From Riptortus pedestris (taxonomy: Eukaryota > Arthropoda > Insecta > Hemiptera > Alydidae), in assembly GCA_019009955.1 (NCBI GenBank), contig CM032233.1, positions 90,188,501 to 90,252,500 of the forward strand: DNA of 64,000 nt. Direction: 5' to 3'. The stretch's first letter is position 1. Each line of letters opens with the position of its first letter. A model generated the notes under the pieces. It saw only the letters and a program-made list of their open reading frames with translations. It was not told where the DNA came from and searched no databases. Below, in pieces: positions 1-11,976 of the stretch. The position numbers and the translations under genes are program-made.

Positions 1-42
1 CGTAACGATCAAACAAAAATTGCGACCGCTAGAGCGTTAACA

Positions 43-113
<71 letters not shown>

Positions 114-234
114 GAACGTACCTCATTTTCGTCATCTCCTGGGAGGATCGATGGACATTTAAAGAAAGTTTTCAAAAATCGCGTCATGAGTACGACCTCA
201 ATAGCTGATTTCCCTGAAGGGAAATCTGCTAAAG
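1..234 (+). mobile_element. HINE-A element, right half (cut by window edge)
   Basis: The right half of a HINE-A copy. It holds the GCGACCGCTAGAGCG block, a (TA)n tract from about 46 to 108, the ATCGATGGACATTT block, and the terminal palindrome GATTTCCC..GGGAAATC followed by TGCTAAA. One base of the palindrome centre differs from the usual TTAA. The left half lies outside the window. No coding capacity; the reading frames through the TA tract only encode Tyr-Ile repeats. Confidence 0.8.
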
Positions 235-887
235 AAGGGCATACAAGCCTCTTATTACAGAGATAAAAACACCGTTGTATTCTTCAAGTTTTGTGTTTAA
301 ACCACGATTGTGTATACTGAAATTTTTAAATATTTAAAAAACTGCTAATCTACGTTGAAAAATATAAACAAGATTAAAATCCCTACAAAAGAACACAAAT
401 AGTTTTCCTGCCTCTGCCACTTGATGGAAAAGGATTCCTACGAAAGACATTGAACATTTTGTTACTAAAAGCAAGTTTAGTAAGCTTATTAAATCAAATC
501 CTAAATTCTGTCTTAAAAAGAAACGGGCCATAATTAAAAAATTTGAATATCATCTGAAAATGCGTTACATTATAAGCGTTAACATAACTTTAACTTATAT
601 ACAGTCAACCATGAAATTACTTTTTTCGGAACATGAAGGCTTAGTGTTCTTTCTTAAATGTTTCTTAAATTCATTGACGAAGGAATTGAATATGCATGTG
701 ACCCAAGCATATGGACACGCATCAAAGACAAGCATGAATGCCGTACAGTTAGTTAATGGGAATGAGTTAACATCAGTCCGGGTTGCATAATCTGAAGATT
801 TAAAGAGGTGAACAAAAACATCATCCGAAAATAAAATAAAGAGTGATAAAAGAAAACAGCGTGTTCCCTCGCAAACGCTGGGGGATG
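235..887. other. AT-rich DNA without recognised features
   Basis: Open frames on both strands are short, overlap each other and lack recognisable domains. I see no repeat shared with the rest of the window. Confidence 0.5.
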
Positions 888-1486
888 TAAAGGAGTATTG
901 CAATCGCTAAAGAAATTTAGGTTTGCAGATCTGAACGTAACTATCCTTTTCGTCCCTCCTCCAGGAAGTTCCAACCCATTTTGACTAGTTCCAGGAGACT
1001 CTGTACGTATCTCGCATACTTCAAAAAAGTCCGTCACGCAAGGGCTGCGTAAACTAAGCAGATTTCCCACGTAAAGTTATACAATAGAGAAATCTCCATA
1101 CGAGTGCCGATCAGTTACAGAAACGGCCGAACTAGCTTTCGGCGGGAACCATAGCTCGTCCGTTACACTTAATAAAAATGCAAATATCTCGGTTAATATT
1201 CAAGATAGAGAATAAATGTATATAACAATATTTATAGTAAATTTAATTTGCAATAAGAGTGAATCTATACAAGTTTTCGATCCGACGTATAGTAACGGAG
1301 ATATTTCGAATTTTCGAAAAGCCCCCCTCTAAACCCCCCCCCGTCCTCTGGTCCGCTTTCAACCATTAACGAACTTGATCTGTCCTTTTTACATAAAACG
1401 GTTAAATATCGAGTTTCGTGACGATAAAAAAAAAATTGCGACCGCGAGAGCGGGAACAGACAAACAGATATATATAGATATATATA

Positions 1487-1549
<63 letters not shown>

Positions 1550-2010
1550 TTGAACGGACCTCATTTTCGTCATCTCCTGGGTAGGATCGATGGACATTTG
1601 AAGAAAATTTTCGAAAATCGCGTCATGAGTACGACCTCAATAGCTGATTTCCCTTAAGGGAAATCTGCTAAAACGGCTAGCCTTAGAATATTAAAATTTC
1701 ATATTTAGAACTTTTCTGGTGTCTAGTTGTGAACCTCATGTTTTGGTTGAAATCAACTATGAGGGGGAGGGGTTTAGAGGGAGAAGAAAATAAAATATGA
1801 CAAATTTCTCCGTAACTAACATAAGATTCGCATAGCACCATTCCTGTTTCTGTAAATTATATTCTAAGACATTTTTTGATCCGGAGCATTGGAACGAAGA
1901 TATCATATAACACTTTCAAATAAAAAAATTTAAAATGAAGTTGAGTAAAACGGTATTTTTTTAAATTTTATTTAAAAGGAGGACAAGGAAGTCATGTGGT
2001 GCACACATCA
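888..2010 (+). mobile_element. Rep-B copy split by a HINE-A insertion
   Basis: Rep-B is a second dispersed non-autonomous family (other copies near 16.2, 22.8, 29.2, 48.5 and 62.0 kb). Here its left part (888-1028) ends in CGCATACTTCAAAAA and its right part (from about 1674) resumes with ACGGCTAGCCTTAG. An uninterrupted copy at 22,891-22,911 reads straight across this point. The right end carries ACAAGGAAGTCAT, the mirror of the TACTTCCTTGTAC-like left end seen in other copies. No coding capacity. The class is uncertain; internal modules resemble those of HINE-A. Confidence 0.65.
1029..1673 (+). mobile_element. HINE-A, full-length copy inside Rep-B
   Basis: Both ends are present: the left AGTCCGTCACGC end with its GGG-loop-type hairpin and AAGCAGATTTCCC, and the right palindrome GATTTCCCTTAAGGGAAATC plus TGCTAAA. 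Internally it has the ATATCTCGGTTAATATT module, the C-rich tract at about 1320-1342 and a (TA)n tract at about 1467-1545. It sits in an A-run of Rep-B, which fixes the element boundaries to within a few bases. Confidence 0.85.
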
Positions 2011-3885
2011 GATGTTTTCGTTCGAGTGCCTATTTGTCGGACAGGACAATTAAATTTCGTAGGATTGTCCGGTTTCAAAACAAAATGCCGAAAAATGTTT
2101 GAAAAATTTCAAATTGTATTTTTAAATTATTGCACTGACATCAATAAGTAATGAACTAAAAACAAATCCTGGAAAAGCTTGAAAGTCTGCAAGAAAACAC
2201 TCAGTTTCAAAAAAATAAAAAGAAGATCCTGGCATGGGAAACTGGGGAAAGAGCAGTCCGGAAAGAGAAAATCGTTCTTTCCAGGTCGACAATAAGGCTG
2301 GGAGCTGTGAGCCAACATACTTGCTTCGAGGCCTATTCAACCCAACCTCCAACTTCTGCAAAGTCAGATTTATAGTACAGCATGCGTCAATAGACTGGCC
2401 TAAATTCAGCTAGATAAGGAATGTGAATCTATTATTACCATTCTATTCAAATACCTATAACTAATGCGATTGGAGGGAAGGGTACGTTACCATTTAGAGA
2501 ATATATAACATTTGTAACTATTCTGTGCATGAAAATATCTAAAGAATCGAGGAAAAAGAAGGTGTTAATTAAAAATTGGCTGTTATGGTAATACCGAGTT
2601 GATGTTGGCTTCAAGGTGGGAAAAATCAGTTCCACAAGTGTATGTTGTAGGCCATTGTTGAACAACTCAAAATTAAACTACATTCTAACTATACTAGAAG
2701 TACATAACTGCTTAAGAGAAATATAAAATCGTTTTCGAAGGGTTTAAAAATTTTCAGATTGCTCAGTCCACTAAGCAAGAGAGAACCCTAAAACCCAAAT
2801 CCTGGTAAAGGCGACCATTTTCTTCATTAGACATTATTGGACCTTCTCTACCATCCTTTAGGTTCCAGGTTCTTTAGAGTTATACGAAAAAGAACTTTAT
2901 AGTAAAACAACTAAATTTCAAATAAAAAATAATAAAACACGTACCAATTCTTAGTACAAAACAATAATATTGGTACGAAACAAAAAATAGTCTTGCCTTC
3001 ATAAGGCTAACGAAATCCTAGACATTATTATAAAAAATGAACTACACTGAGTTTATAGAAATAAAAAATATTTAAGTATTGAAAGCTATTTTTAATTCAT
3101 ATATTATGCAAAAGTATTCAACTTGGAAAAAGCTCAACAAAGGTATTCAATGTGGTACGCCAGTAAACGTTTTTCATAAAATTTGTGCATAAAATAAGAC
3201 AGAAATACATTGATGCAGAGATGCTTGCCTATGTTGAGGTGAGAGATCTACTGTTACCAGGTCAGGTGACAAAGAACAATATAAATGCTACCTTTCTACC
3301 TGAATCCCTCCCTAGACCCCAAACCCTTTTTCTTTACGAATGCAAGTTCTCCTACTAGTCCCAAAGCACAGAGGAATCACTAGTCGATCAACACTAACTT
3401 GCAGGATGTACCCACTTTTACTGAGTTGCTACCTTCTCCTGCCTTAATACAAAAGAAGTTTAAAAAAGCATTTACTCCAGTTGATAGCAAATGTCGGCGT
3501 TCAGCTAGTAATCATCTGGACGACCCCTTCTAAAAGAACATTTGTGAGCTATATGCAGCTCTCAAGACAATCGCAGATTCTTCAGTATTGAGCATTTCCG
3601 CAAGGTTGCTGACTGACGGCCCCCGTCATTTTGAAAGAAATTTCATCATAATCCGAAAGAAAGAATTTATCTAGTGAAATACATCTGCAAATAGCTGGTG
3701 AGTCGTATAAATCCAATAATTACTGTAAGTCAATATAATTGAAAGCTACATAGGAATGAGACATAAATATTTTCTATATTTAAGCTATGTTAGAGTTACT
3801 CTTAATCTATGCAAGATATCAATAATTGTCCACCACAAATTATAAATGATGTTTGACAGAAGTATCCACAACCCTTACTTTATAC
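2011..3885. other. AT-rich DNA without recognised features
   Basis: No domain-bearing frame, RNA gene or repeat shared with the window was found. Short frames near 2,122-2,361 and 2,447-2,665 have no recognisable motif and are probably chance. Confidence 0.5.
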
Positions 3886-5121
3886 GAAGGTTTCTTGAAA
3901 AAAAAGAAAAAAGAAAAGTAAACATTCCAGAGTGAATTTTCTAATGATAGATAATTTGAGTGCTTTATTTAGAATTTCCAAAAATTGGGTCAGTCTTGAT
4001 TTGATGAAGAAACACGAAGGTGCTCTAGGGTTGAATCAGAGAACTAAGGATTGTAGGTTAAGTGAATGGATACTAAGTTTAGAAACAACTAATTCATTGA
4101 TTTCATAGAACAAGGGTGGGCTCTTGAAAGAAAAATGAGAGCCACTCCGAATAGCATGAGATCGTTCAGTTAGCAACATGATTTGATATCCATGGTTGAA
4201 CCATTTCCATAGTAATCAATATAGTTCCTTTCTTTGTTCAATTTTTCTCCAAAACACACAAGTACTAGTTGAGCAGTAACACGTATTTGAATATTATTTG
4301 ACAATGTCTCTTGGTAAATATCAGAAAATGAGAATGAAAGGTGAAGATCCAATATTACTGGGGTGTAGAAAATGGTCAAAATACCTCTACAGTATTGGTC
4401 CTTTTATTGGCGTCAAATTTTGATATGAAGCTTCAGTAATCTCTTTAGCTCAAGATGACACATTGTTCCAACAATACTCAGTAATAAAAGGAAGAAATGG
4501 TTTACCCTTTCTTCTGCAATGTTTATACTGTCAATATGAGCCATCCAGCCATAATATATTTGAATTCAGCACCTGCTAGAGTCAGAACATTGCGCATTGT
4601 TTTAAGTGACAATAATTCATAGTATTAACCTTTAGGATATTAAATTATTATAATAAAGGGATTGTCTTTTTTTTTTTTTTTTTTTTTTTTTGTAACCTTA
4701 ATATTAAATATTTCCCTAACACTTATATACACCATGACAAAATTAGGCGTAATTTAATCAGAAACTGATACGAGTAAGGTGTAAAGTTTAGCAGTTAGAA
4801 CTTCGTCTGTTGGCAGAATGCGGATAATTTTGGGGTAAAATACAATTTCAAAGCATTTTTACATAAATTAAAACGCCATGTAAGCAGACCGTGTGTTATG
4901 GAAAATCAATAAGGTCTTTTCTATCAAGAGCTCTTGTTCGATAAATTAGGTGTTTCTAAAATTCATTCATTTAACCCACAATCTTTAGTTCTCTGCTTCA
5001 ACTAGATTCGTGCTTCTTCATTAAATCAAGATTGAACCAATTTTTTTATGAAGAACTGAAATGATCTATCATTAGAAAATTCACTCTTTCTTCGAATACT
5101 TTTCATTTCAAGAAACCTTCC
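3886..5121. repeat. Long inverted repeat element (arms about 250 and 208 bp)
   Basis: The left arm (3,886-4,135) and right arm (4,914-5,121) are imperfect reverse complements. Matching landmarks include GAAGGTTTCTTGAAA against TTTCAAGAAACCTTCC, GTGAATTTTCTAATGATAGAT, CAGAGAACTAA, and the inner GCTCTTG/CAAGAGC. The spacer of about 780 bp has no coding frame of note and includes a T-run at about 4,668-4,691. This looks like a decayed foldback or long-TIR non-autonomous DNA transposon. No target duplication could be identified. Confidence 0.6.
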
Positions 5122-6320
5122 TTTAATAATCCATACCATATGTTAAGGAAAATCAATTGATAGACAATAACAACCTCAGGCATTATTTTTCATACAATCA
5201 AAGAATCATTTGGAAAACCAGAATGATGTTAACCTCCATATTATTCGACCAATAGATACTGAGAAAGAAATTCGAATTAAAAGAAATCCCGCCACAGCAT
5301 GCCGAAATCTGACTTCAGAATATGGATTGATTTACATTTTCCAATACCTTTTTTTTTATGCGTGGGAGCAATTGAATCTGAAATATCTGTAAAAATTACC
5401 TATTGGGTCGTATGAAGAAATCGTCGTGGTGGAAAAAGACAAATTTTCATCGTCGACTTTTGCCTACAGTTCTAACTGTTCGTTTCAATCAGACCAATTA
5501 TTTACAAACGATCTTTGCAAGTTATACCTTGTTTTATTTTATTTCATACAACTTATAAAAAGAAATATCGCAAGTATTTTCAGTTTACGCGTTGAATAAA
5601 GTGAATCTGGCAGTCATACAAAGTACATCTAATGAGCGAGCTGAGAGTTAACGATTTCCATATTAATGACCGACTTACTAACTTGGAGACCTTGTAGGAC
5701 CTAGAACTCTGGCCGCTATTGCCATAAGACCATTCTTCAAGGTTCGCTGGCAGGCTACTTGAATTACGGATGCCCAACTGCTCCAGCTCATTTAGCTACC
5801 CGGCCTTATCTCTCTTCAAACATCGTTCTGGTCATCCTTACAAACCCTTGGTTCCATTTTTTTTCTTTTATCAATAAAATCGTAATGTTTGGTCACTTTA
5901 CTTCAAAATTGTGTAAACAATAGAGCTGAAGGAAAGGAAGTTTACACGAAATTAATATTCGAAACTATCATGTTTCTGCTTTCCGTGGTAACTTTGAAAG
6001 TTTCAGTGCTCCAAACCTCTTTATGAACGGAATTTCATTCCATTGCGTATACTAAACAGATTTTTGAATGCTGGCATGTGTCACGGTCATCTTACATTAT
6101 TTTCCCTATTTCCCAGTAGTAAACAAGAACCCTACACAACAAGATTTAGGCTGCGCGTGTGGTATGTATTGTAATAGTTTGATGAGAAAACCGCAAAAAT
6201 GAGCAAGATTGAGAGCTTTACTGAAAGAACAGGAAAAAATACAAATGTCAAAATTCGAGATGCATAAAAATTACTTTGAACAATAATTGTAGGGAAGGAC
6301 TTATTTAATCCTGTAACATT
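5122..6320. other. AT-rich DNA without recognised features
   Basis: No credible gene, RNA or dispersed repeat is visible. Frames here are short and without motifs. Confidence 0.45.
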
Positions 6321-6906
6321 TTTAGCAGATTTTCCTTAGGGGAAATCAGCTATTAAGGTTGTACTCATGACGCATCGAAAAATTTCTTCAAACGTCCATC
6401 GGTACTAGCTAATAGAGGAAGACAATGAGGTCCGTTCAAAATGTTATACATATTTGTCTGTTACCGCTTTAGCGGTCGTAATTTTGGTTTAATCATTACC
6501 AAATTCGATATTAAATCCTTTACTGTAAAAAGAAAGATCAATTTCGTTAATGGCTGAAATTCGACCAGTGGTAGGGGGGGGGGTTAGGGGGGAGGAATTT
6601 AGAAAATTCTTAATATCATCGTTATTATTCGTCGGTTCGAATAATTGTATAGAACCAATCTCATTGAAAATTTTATGTTCTATAAATTTTGCTACAGTTT
6701 CTTGATTATTAACCGAAATATTTGCATCTTAAAGGTTTTGGTCCTCAGTAAACCCCCTCCCCTCCTACTCATGTCATAAAAACAATAAGCTGTTATATTA
6801 TGAAGCACAAATACCAAATATTGTTCTCATTGAACTTTTACTTTTTGAGATAAAGGCAAATACGTGGGAAATCTGCTTAGTTTACGCAGCCCCTGCGAGA
6901 CGGACT
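6321..6906 (-). mobile_element. HINE-A copy without TA expansion
   Basis: Minus-strand copy with both ends: the palindromic end at 6,321 (TTTAGCAGATTTTCC) and the left-end block GGGAAATCTGCTTAG..GCAGCCCCTGCG..GACGGACT at about 6,870-6,906. The site where other copies carry (TA)n holds only a few TA steps, so the microsatellite is a variable expansion rather than a fixed part. G-homopolymer and ATCGTTATTATTCG modules are present. Confidence 0.8.
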
Positions 6907-9849
6907 TTTTTTAGTGTATTGCATAATAACCTAAATATTTACGAATTTACAATTTACTTCATGCTAACCCCCTCCCCCCACTTCTTCTTGTCCAATTGCT
7001 CTCAACATTTACTTTTATGAATCTTTTAAATGCTCACTTCCGTTTATAAAACATATACAAATTGCGGGTTCTACACAGTTTAAGAGCAAATGCGAGTATG
7101 AGTATGTGTGAAAAATTGTATGAATCACATCAATTTCTGTCATTTATTAGATAGTATTAGTGGACATTTAAAGAGTCTTTTGGGAAGCCACCATTAGCAG
7201 AATAGCTAATTTCTCTCAATGAAACTCCTAAGTATAATATAATAACTGCTCGTAGAAATGGGTAATGAAAACTTAATAGTATAAAAAGGTAGGACGAGCA
7301 AGAAAGAGTGGTCTGGTGACTTGCGGATGCAAAGAGTACAAAGTTGGAAAAAACTACCCGAGATCCATAATTTGGTCTACGGACTCTACTGTCGTTTGGT
7401 AAGTACACTCCTGTCTTCGATCTTTTTAATTTTCCAAATCCTGAGAACGTTTACTTATTTTGTTATAAAAATGTTTCACCTTATAGTTTTGTTAAAGGAT
7501 ATCAAACCGGCTTAACGTTTTGACTGCTTGCAAACGTGAAAAATTGGTTATTAAGCAAAATTCATTTCAGCCCAGACCATGATTGTTATTATTTGCCCAT
7601 TTCTTAGCGGCTTCAACAATTAACAGATGATAAATATTGGATACAAAATTCCTGCACTCTTCATGGGGCCTTATGTCGTCTTTTGATTCTCGGATAGTAT
7701 TCATATAACTGTGTGCTATAATAGAATCCTTTGTCCAGTTCCTCATTAGCACTGTAACCCTCAGGCGAGAGCGGAAGAAAATTAAAGTTATAGTTTTCGT
7801 ACTACAAAAGCAAATGCATTCGTCAGTAGGCACATTCTAATGAGAGATAAACCTCTAACGATTTTGGACTGAGTAGAATCTTCTCGTCGATTTTATAGTC
7901 CTTACAGACGCCTTTGTTATTGGTTAGTCTCACCTCAAAAAGTAATAGGGAAAACCAAGAGCGTTTCCGTGAGTCTAGGGGCTTCCCCGTTGATAAGATA
8001 AGCCTCCTGATATTCAGATAATCTCGTGCTTTTCATCCATTCCAGTTGTAGTGAGAACCAGTAATTTGTATAAATCATGTTGATGGATAGAAGTTGTAAT
8101 TTCACTCCTCACGGAGCTTTCATGGCCTCTAATAAATATTGAATTATACATTTATTACTTGAGGTACTTCGCTGGGGTGTTCTCGAATATAAATATCAAC
8201 TATCATAAATAATAGTTCAGCTGGGTTATACTAAACCCTTTTAATATTTTCTGTATTCATTCCTTTTGGTATTTATGGAAAAGCAGCTTAATTTTCCATT
8301 AAACCCATTATAATGTGAATATTAAATGTCATCACACAAGGTTGCGACATTTCTTGTTAATTTCGTAAAAACCTTCGACGTGCCTGAGTGTCACGAATTC
8401 ATGTAGCATCTTGCTATTTGAGAGACTGTAGAAAGTATAAGTTTTAAGCTGAAACTCGAAAATTGTACACGATTGGTAGTAATGTAATTCATAAAGGCTG
8501 TTATGATGCCCTGTGGTCTTTTAATTTCTTCTTCTGATTTTACCTAGATCAAACTGGCAAGATATTTTTTCCTAAAAGATAAATATTATATTTGTTAGGT
8601 CAAGGCGATTTTGCTAGCTCCAGGCAATGACCTTTTCAGACAAATCCCTCAGATCGAAATAAAATATCCCAAACTGTTTTACCATGTATGAACAAAAGTT
8701 CTCTTATAACCTGTTTTCCTTTATCACTATATATTCTTATCATTAGCCTAAACACCCCGCTGTTCTTTACTCTCCAATTTTTCCTGGAGTTTTAATTCGA
8801 CTTAAGATTCCTTAATTTCAAGGTCTCCCTGCAGTCGAAAAGCATTGACAGATCCCACTCGTTACAGTGAATTGCAGTAAACGGTTTTCGAAAGAACCAC
8901 ATATTTTCCAAGTTACTTTGGCAAAGTGGAAAATATTTTGATTGCATTTAATGTGATAAACGCAATGAAAATAAACAATTTCACTAAGTTAAATGGGATA
9001 TAAATGTCAGCCATAAATTTTCAGCCATTAGATTAACAGTAGCTTCGGTGCATCATTTATTATTTTACTGAAATCATACTGTGTCACACAAGCATATAGA
9101 TATATTAAGAAAAAAAATTAGATGTGCTACGCTGACATTTATTTCATGAAACTATAATTCTAATCCAAGTCTTCACTAGATAGGTTTTTTTTTTTTCTTT
9201 CTCTCCCAAGGTATAGAATTGTTCCGAAAGCTTAAAAGCCTGTGAAAAGTCAGCTGTAGGGCGACGTAATTCCGCTCAAATGTCAAGCGCATTATGCCAT
9301 GACAGCCATGCGCACAGGAGTCACTTTCCATTTGATTCATTTTAACGATCAGATGTTCTATTTTCTCAGCCCCTCAACCAGAACACTTAATTCAATCTCG
9401 TCCAAGGGGGCTAAATAATCAAGTATATGCTCCCTCTCTGGTTAACTTATTAAATAAAATGCTTCAATGTTAGACTAAAAATAAACATGTATAGTGCATT
9501 CCTAATATAAATGAGTGAAGATTCATGTGTGATTATGTATACAATTTTCATAGGGAAACTATAATATAAAAATTTAATAGAAATACATGCATAGGGATTT
9601 TTTTTGAAAATCATTCTCTGGAATTAAAATGATTTGTATATATATGTATGTATGCATATATATAAGTATAGTAGCAAAACTCTCTGGAATTTGTAAAATT
9701 ATGTTGTTTTGAATTGATAAGTATATATGATTTTTACTGATCGTGGGGACCATAAATTATCAGCAATCATGCCGGCGGATTATCTCTAGCTAAAAAAAAG
9801 CTCCGTAGTGAAGAAAACTTCATTAAAATGATTGATGAACGGTAGGAAG
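6907..9849. other. AT-rich DNA without recognised features
   Basis: Nearly 3 kb with no domain-bearing frames, tRNA-like promoters or repeats shared with the window. A host intron or intergenic DNA would look like this. Confidence 0.45.
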
Positions 9850-10420
9850 AGATAAGTATGCACAATATTAGGGTTTATTATTAGAGGTGGGGGTGAAAAA
9901 AAAAATGTGAAAGGTCTATGAGGGGGATCATTGAGGGGATTTGGAGTGAGTGAGAGGGGGGGGGAGAGGGAGGAAGTGCCAAAGAAGTTCAGTGATAAGA
10001 CGGGCTAGTGTGATAAGAACTGTCATAAATAGATATAAAAAATATATATATATAGTGAGAGAGAGAGTGTGTGAGTGTGTGTGAGAGACTTACCAAATGG
10101 GTGTGTGTGTAGTGAGTGGTGGCTGGAGCGAGTGGTGACTGGGCTGTAGACTGGCAACGACTACCTGGTTACCTGCTGGTGCTCAGCGGGTGGGGGGGAG
10201 GAAGAGGGGGGCACCTCACATGACTAGGAGTCGTTACGGCGGCCCGTCTCCTTGGAGACCTACAAACTACACCAGCCTGCCGATATTCGATCTACGCCCC
10301 ACCACCGCCCCCTTCCTTCCTACACTAACTTCTCAACCAATCGATCTCGCCCAAGAAATTTGTGTCTAAATCGCCGTGCATTTTGGAGAACTCCGGCCCC
10401 TGGTAAGAATTCCCAGAAGA
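9850..10420. promoter_or_regulatory. GC-rich island with divergent splice donors; candidate bidirectional promoter
   Basis: This is the most GC-rich, non-repetitive stretch in the first half of the window, flanked by purine-rich and GT/GA low-complexity DNA. On the plus strand a likely non-coding exon ends at 10,402 with CCCCTG then GTAAGA. On the minus strand CCATTTG is followed by GTAAGT (intron start at 10,093), so an exon would end at 10,094. The two donors point away from a core at about 10,180-10,260. I infer two divergent first exons, but there is no TATA box or long reading frame to confirm it. A chance pair of donors in a low-complexity region remains possible. Confidence 0.35.
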
Positions 10421-10424
10421 GCTA

Positions 10425-11235
10425 TTCCGGATTACGGAATATGCTCAAGGAAGAAACGATAAGTCGCTCAATAGCCCGCATTCTGACAAATATAACAAAT
10501 ATAAGCATGAGCCTAAAAAAAGAAAGAAAAAAAATGCCACTACGCAGGGGCTGCGTTAACTAAGCAGATTTCCCACGTGAGTCACGTATTTGCATTTATC
10601 TCAAAACGTAAAAGTTCAATGAGAACAATATTTGGCGTTTAGGATTTAAATAATGGGCTTCACAATATAACAGCCTATTGTTAATATGACATAAGTAGCA
10701 GCGGGGGGGGGGGAGTTTCCTGAGGACTAAAACCTATAAAATATTTTAATAAATATTTCTTAAACATTTTTGATCCGACGCACCATAACCGAGATATTTA
10801 GAATTCTCGAAATTCCTCCCCCCCCCCTGTAAACCCCCCTCCCACTAGTCCAATTTTAGCCGCTAACGAACATGATCTTCATTTTTACATAATACGTTTA
10901 AATATGGAGTTTGGTATCGCTCAGAAAAAAATTGCGACCTCTAGAGCGTTAACAGACAAGTATATATATAATTTTGAACGGACCCTATTTTCGTTATCTC
11001 CTAGGTAGGATCGATGGACATTTGAAGACATTTTTTTGAAAATCCTATCATGACTACAACTTCAATACCTGATTTCCCATAAAGGAAATCTGCCTAACCG
11101 CCTACCACCGCTTGCCACATCAGCTATTTCGGATGAGAGAATATACCTAAGAAAGAAACGATAAGTCACTTAATAGCCCGCATCCTGACAAATATAACAA
11201 ATATAAGCGAAATGCTAAAAAAAAAAAAAATAAAA
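10425..11235 (+). repeat. Tandem duplication of a flank plus HINE-A end
   Basis: About 110 bp at 10,425-10,534 recurs imperfectly at about 11,122-11,235. Shared words are GAAACGATAAGTC, AATAGCCCGCAT and CTGACAAATATAACAAATATAAGC. Each copy runs directly into the left end of a HINE-A element. The unit spacing is about 695 bp, so a block of host flank plus a HINE-A was probably duplicated in tandem. Confidence 0.65.
10535..11097 (+). mobile_element. HINE-A copy
   Basis: The left end reads TGCCACTACGCAGGGGCTGCG, a mutated but recognisable form. AAGCAGATTTCCCACGTG follows, then the AGTTCAATGAGAACAATATTTGG module, a G-run and a C-run, and a very short TA tract. The right end (GATTTCCCATAAAGGAAATC then TGCCTAA) has base changes that weaken the palindrome. 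Confidence 0.75.
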
Positions 11236-11830
11236 CCGCCGCAAAGGTATTGCGTAAACTAAGCAGATTTCCCACTGAGGATTTCACCTCACCATTTTTT
11301 TTTTGTCTAAGACGCCTACGTAAATAGGAATTGAAACTTAAGCTGGACATGAGACATCTAGTACCTAAATAAAATTGTATAAGTAGAAATGGGAGTTTAC
11401 TAGAGGCAGAAACTAAAAAAACGAAAATTCAAATTAATAAAATAACGTATAAAACAATACTTGAAAAATAGTAAGCTTTCAATAAGATTGGTAATATAAA
11501 ATTTTCTGATCCAACTCATAAAAACGGAGATATATGGAATTTTCAATATCCCCTCCCGTCAAACCCTTTCCCCTTCTTGCCAAACCGATATCATACATTA
11601 ACTAATAAAATTTTTGGATTTGTATGAAACTGATTAATGTATACGGTTGTATGCAAAACGTTTGGATATCACTTTGGTTACGATCGAGCATAAAATGAGA
11701 CCGCTCTAGTGGTAACAGACAAGTACATATATCCAGGGTGTCCCAACTTCCCATGCCACAATAGGTCTAAGCCACCAATTAAAACAATTGCGATTTTAAA
11801 GGGGGGGGGGGTGGTACAGGAAGTTGGGAC

Positions 11831-11884
<54 letters not shown>

Positions 11885-11976
11885 TATATGGCCTCATTTT
11901 CGTCATCTCTCTGGTGTGATCGATCGACATTTGAAGATATTTTTCGAAAATCGTGTCACAAGAACGACCTCAATAT
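11236..11976 (+). mobile_element. Degenerate HINE-A copy with an inserted MITE
   Basis: The left end is worn (ATTGCGTAAACTAAGCAGATTTCCC). The interior is divergent but keeps the C-rich module near 11,550 and GACCGCTCTAGTGG near 11,700. A small mariner-type MITE interrupts the region just before the TA tract (11,836-11,880). The ATCGATCGACATTTGAAG block follows, and the copy fails at GACCTCAATATCTG, where a hairpin begins instead of the usual terminal palindrome. Confidence 0.65.
11732..11836. mobile_element. Small mariner-type MITE
   Basis: About 104 bp bounded by inverted repeats AGGGTGTCCCAACTTCC and GGAAGTTGGGACACCCT. The outer bases resemble the CAGGGTG ends of mariner-like elements, which insert at TA; the flanks here are TA-repeats, so the exact duplication cannot be read. 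The interior has a run of ten Gs and no coding capacity. Confidence 0.65.

Noticed and set aside
1440..1560. Tyr-Ile repeat reading frames across TA tracts here and at many other loci (25.1, 37.0, 44.1, 45.5, 56.8, 60.1 kb)
   Set aside because: They are translations of (TA)n microsatellites inside or beside repeats and have no protein character.
2122..2361. Minus-strand frames with Pro/Phe-rich sequence near 2.1-2.4 kb
   Set aside because: Two overlapping frames compete, neither has a known motif, and there is no splice or codon-use support.
10252..10563. 103-codon frame across the GC-rich island
   Set aside because: It does not start with ATG, crosses the strong donor at 10,403 and ends inside a HINE-A; the segment is better read as non-coding exon or promoter DNA.
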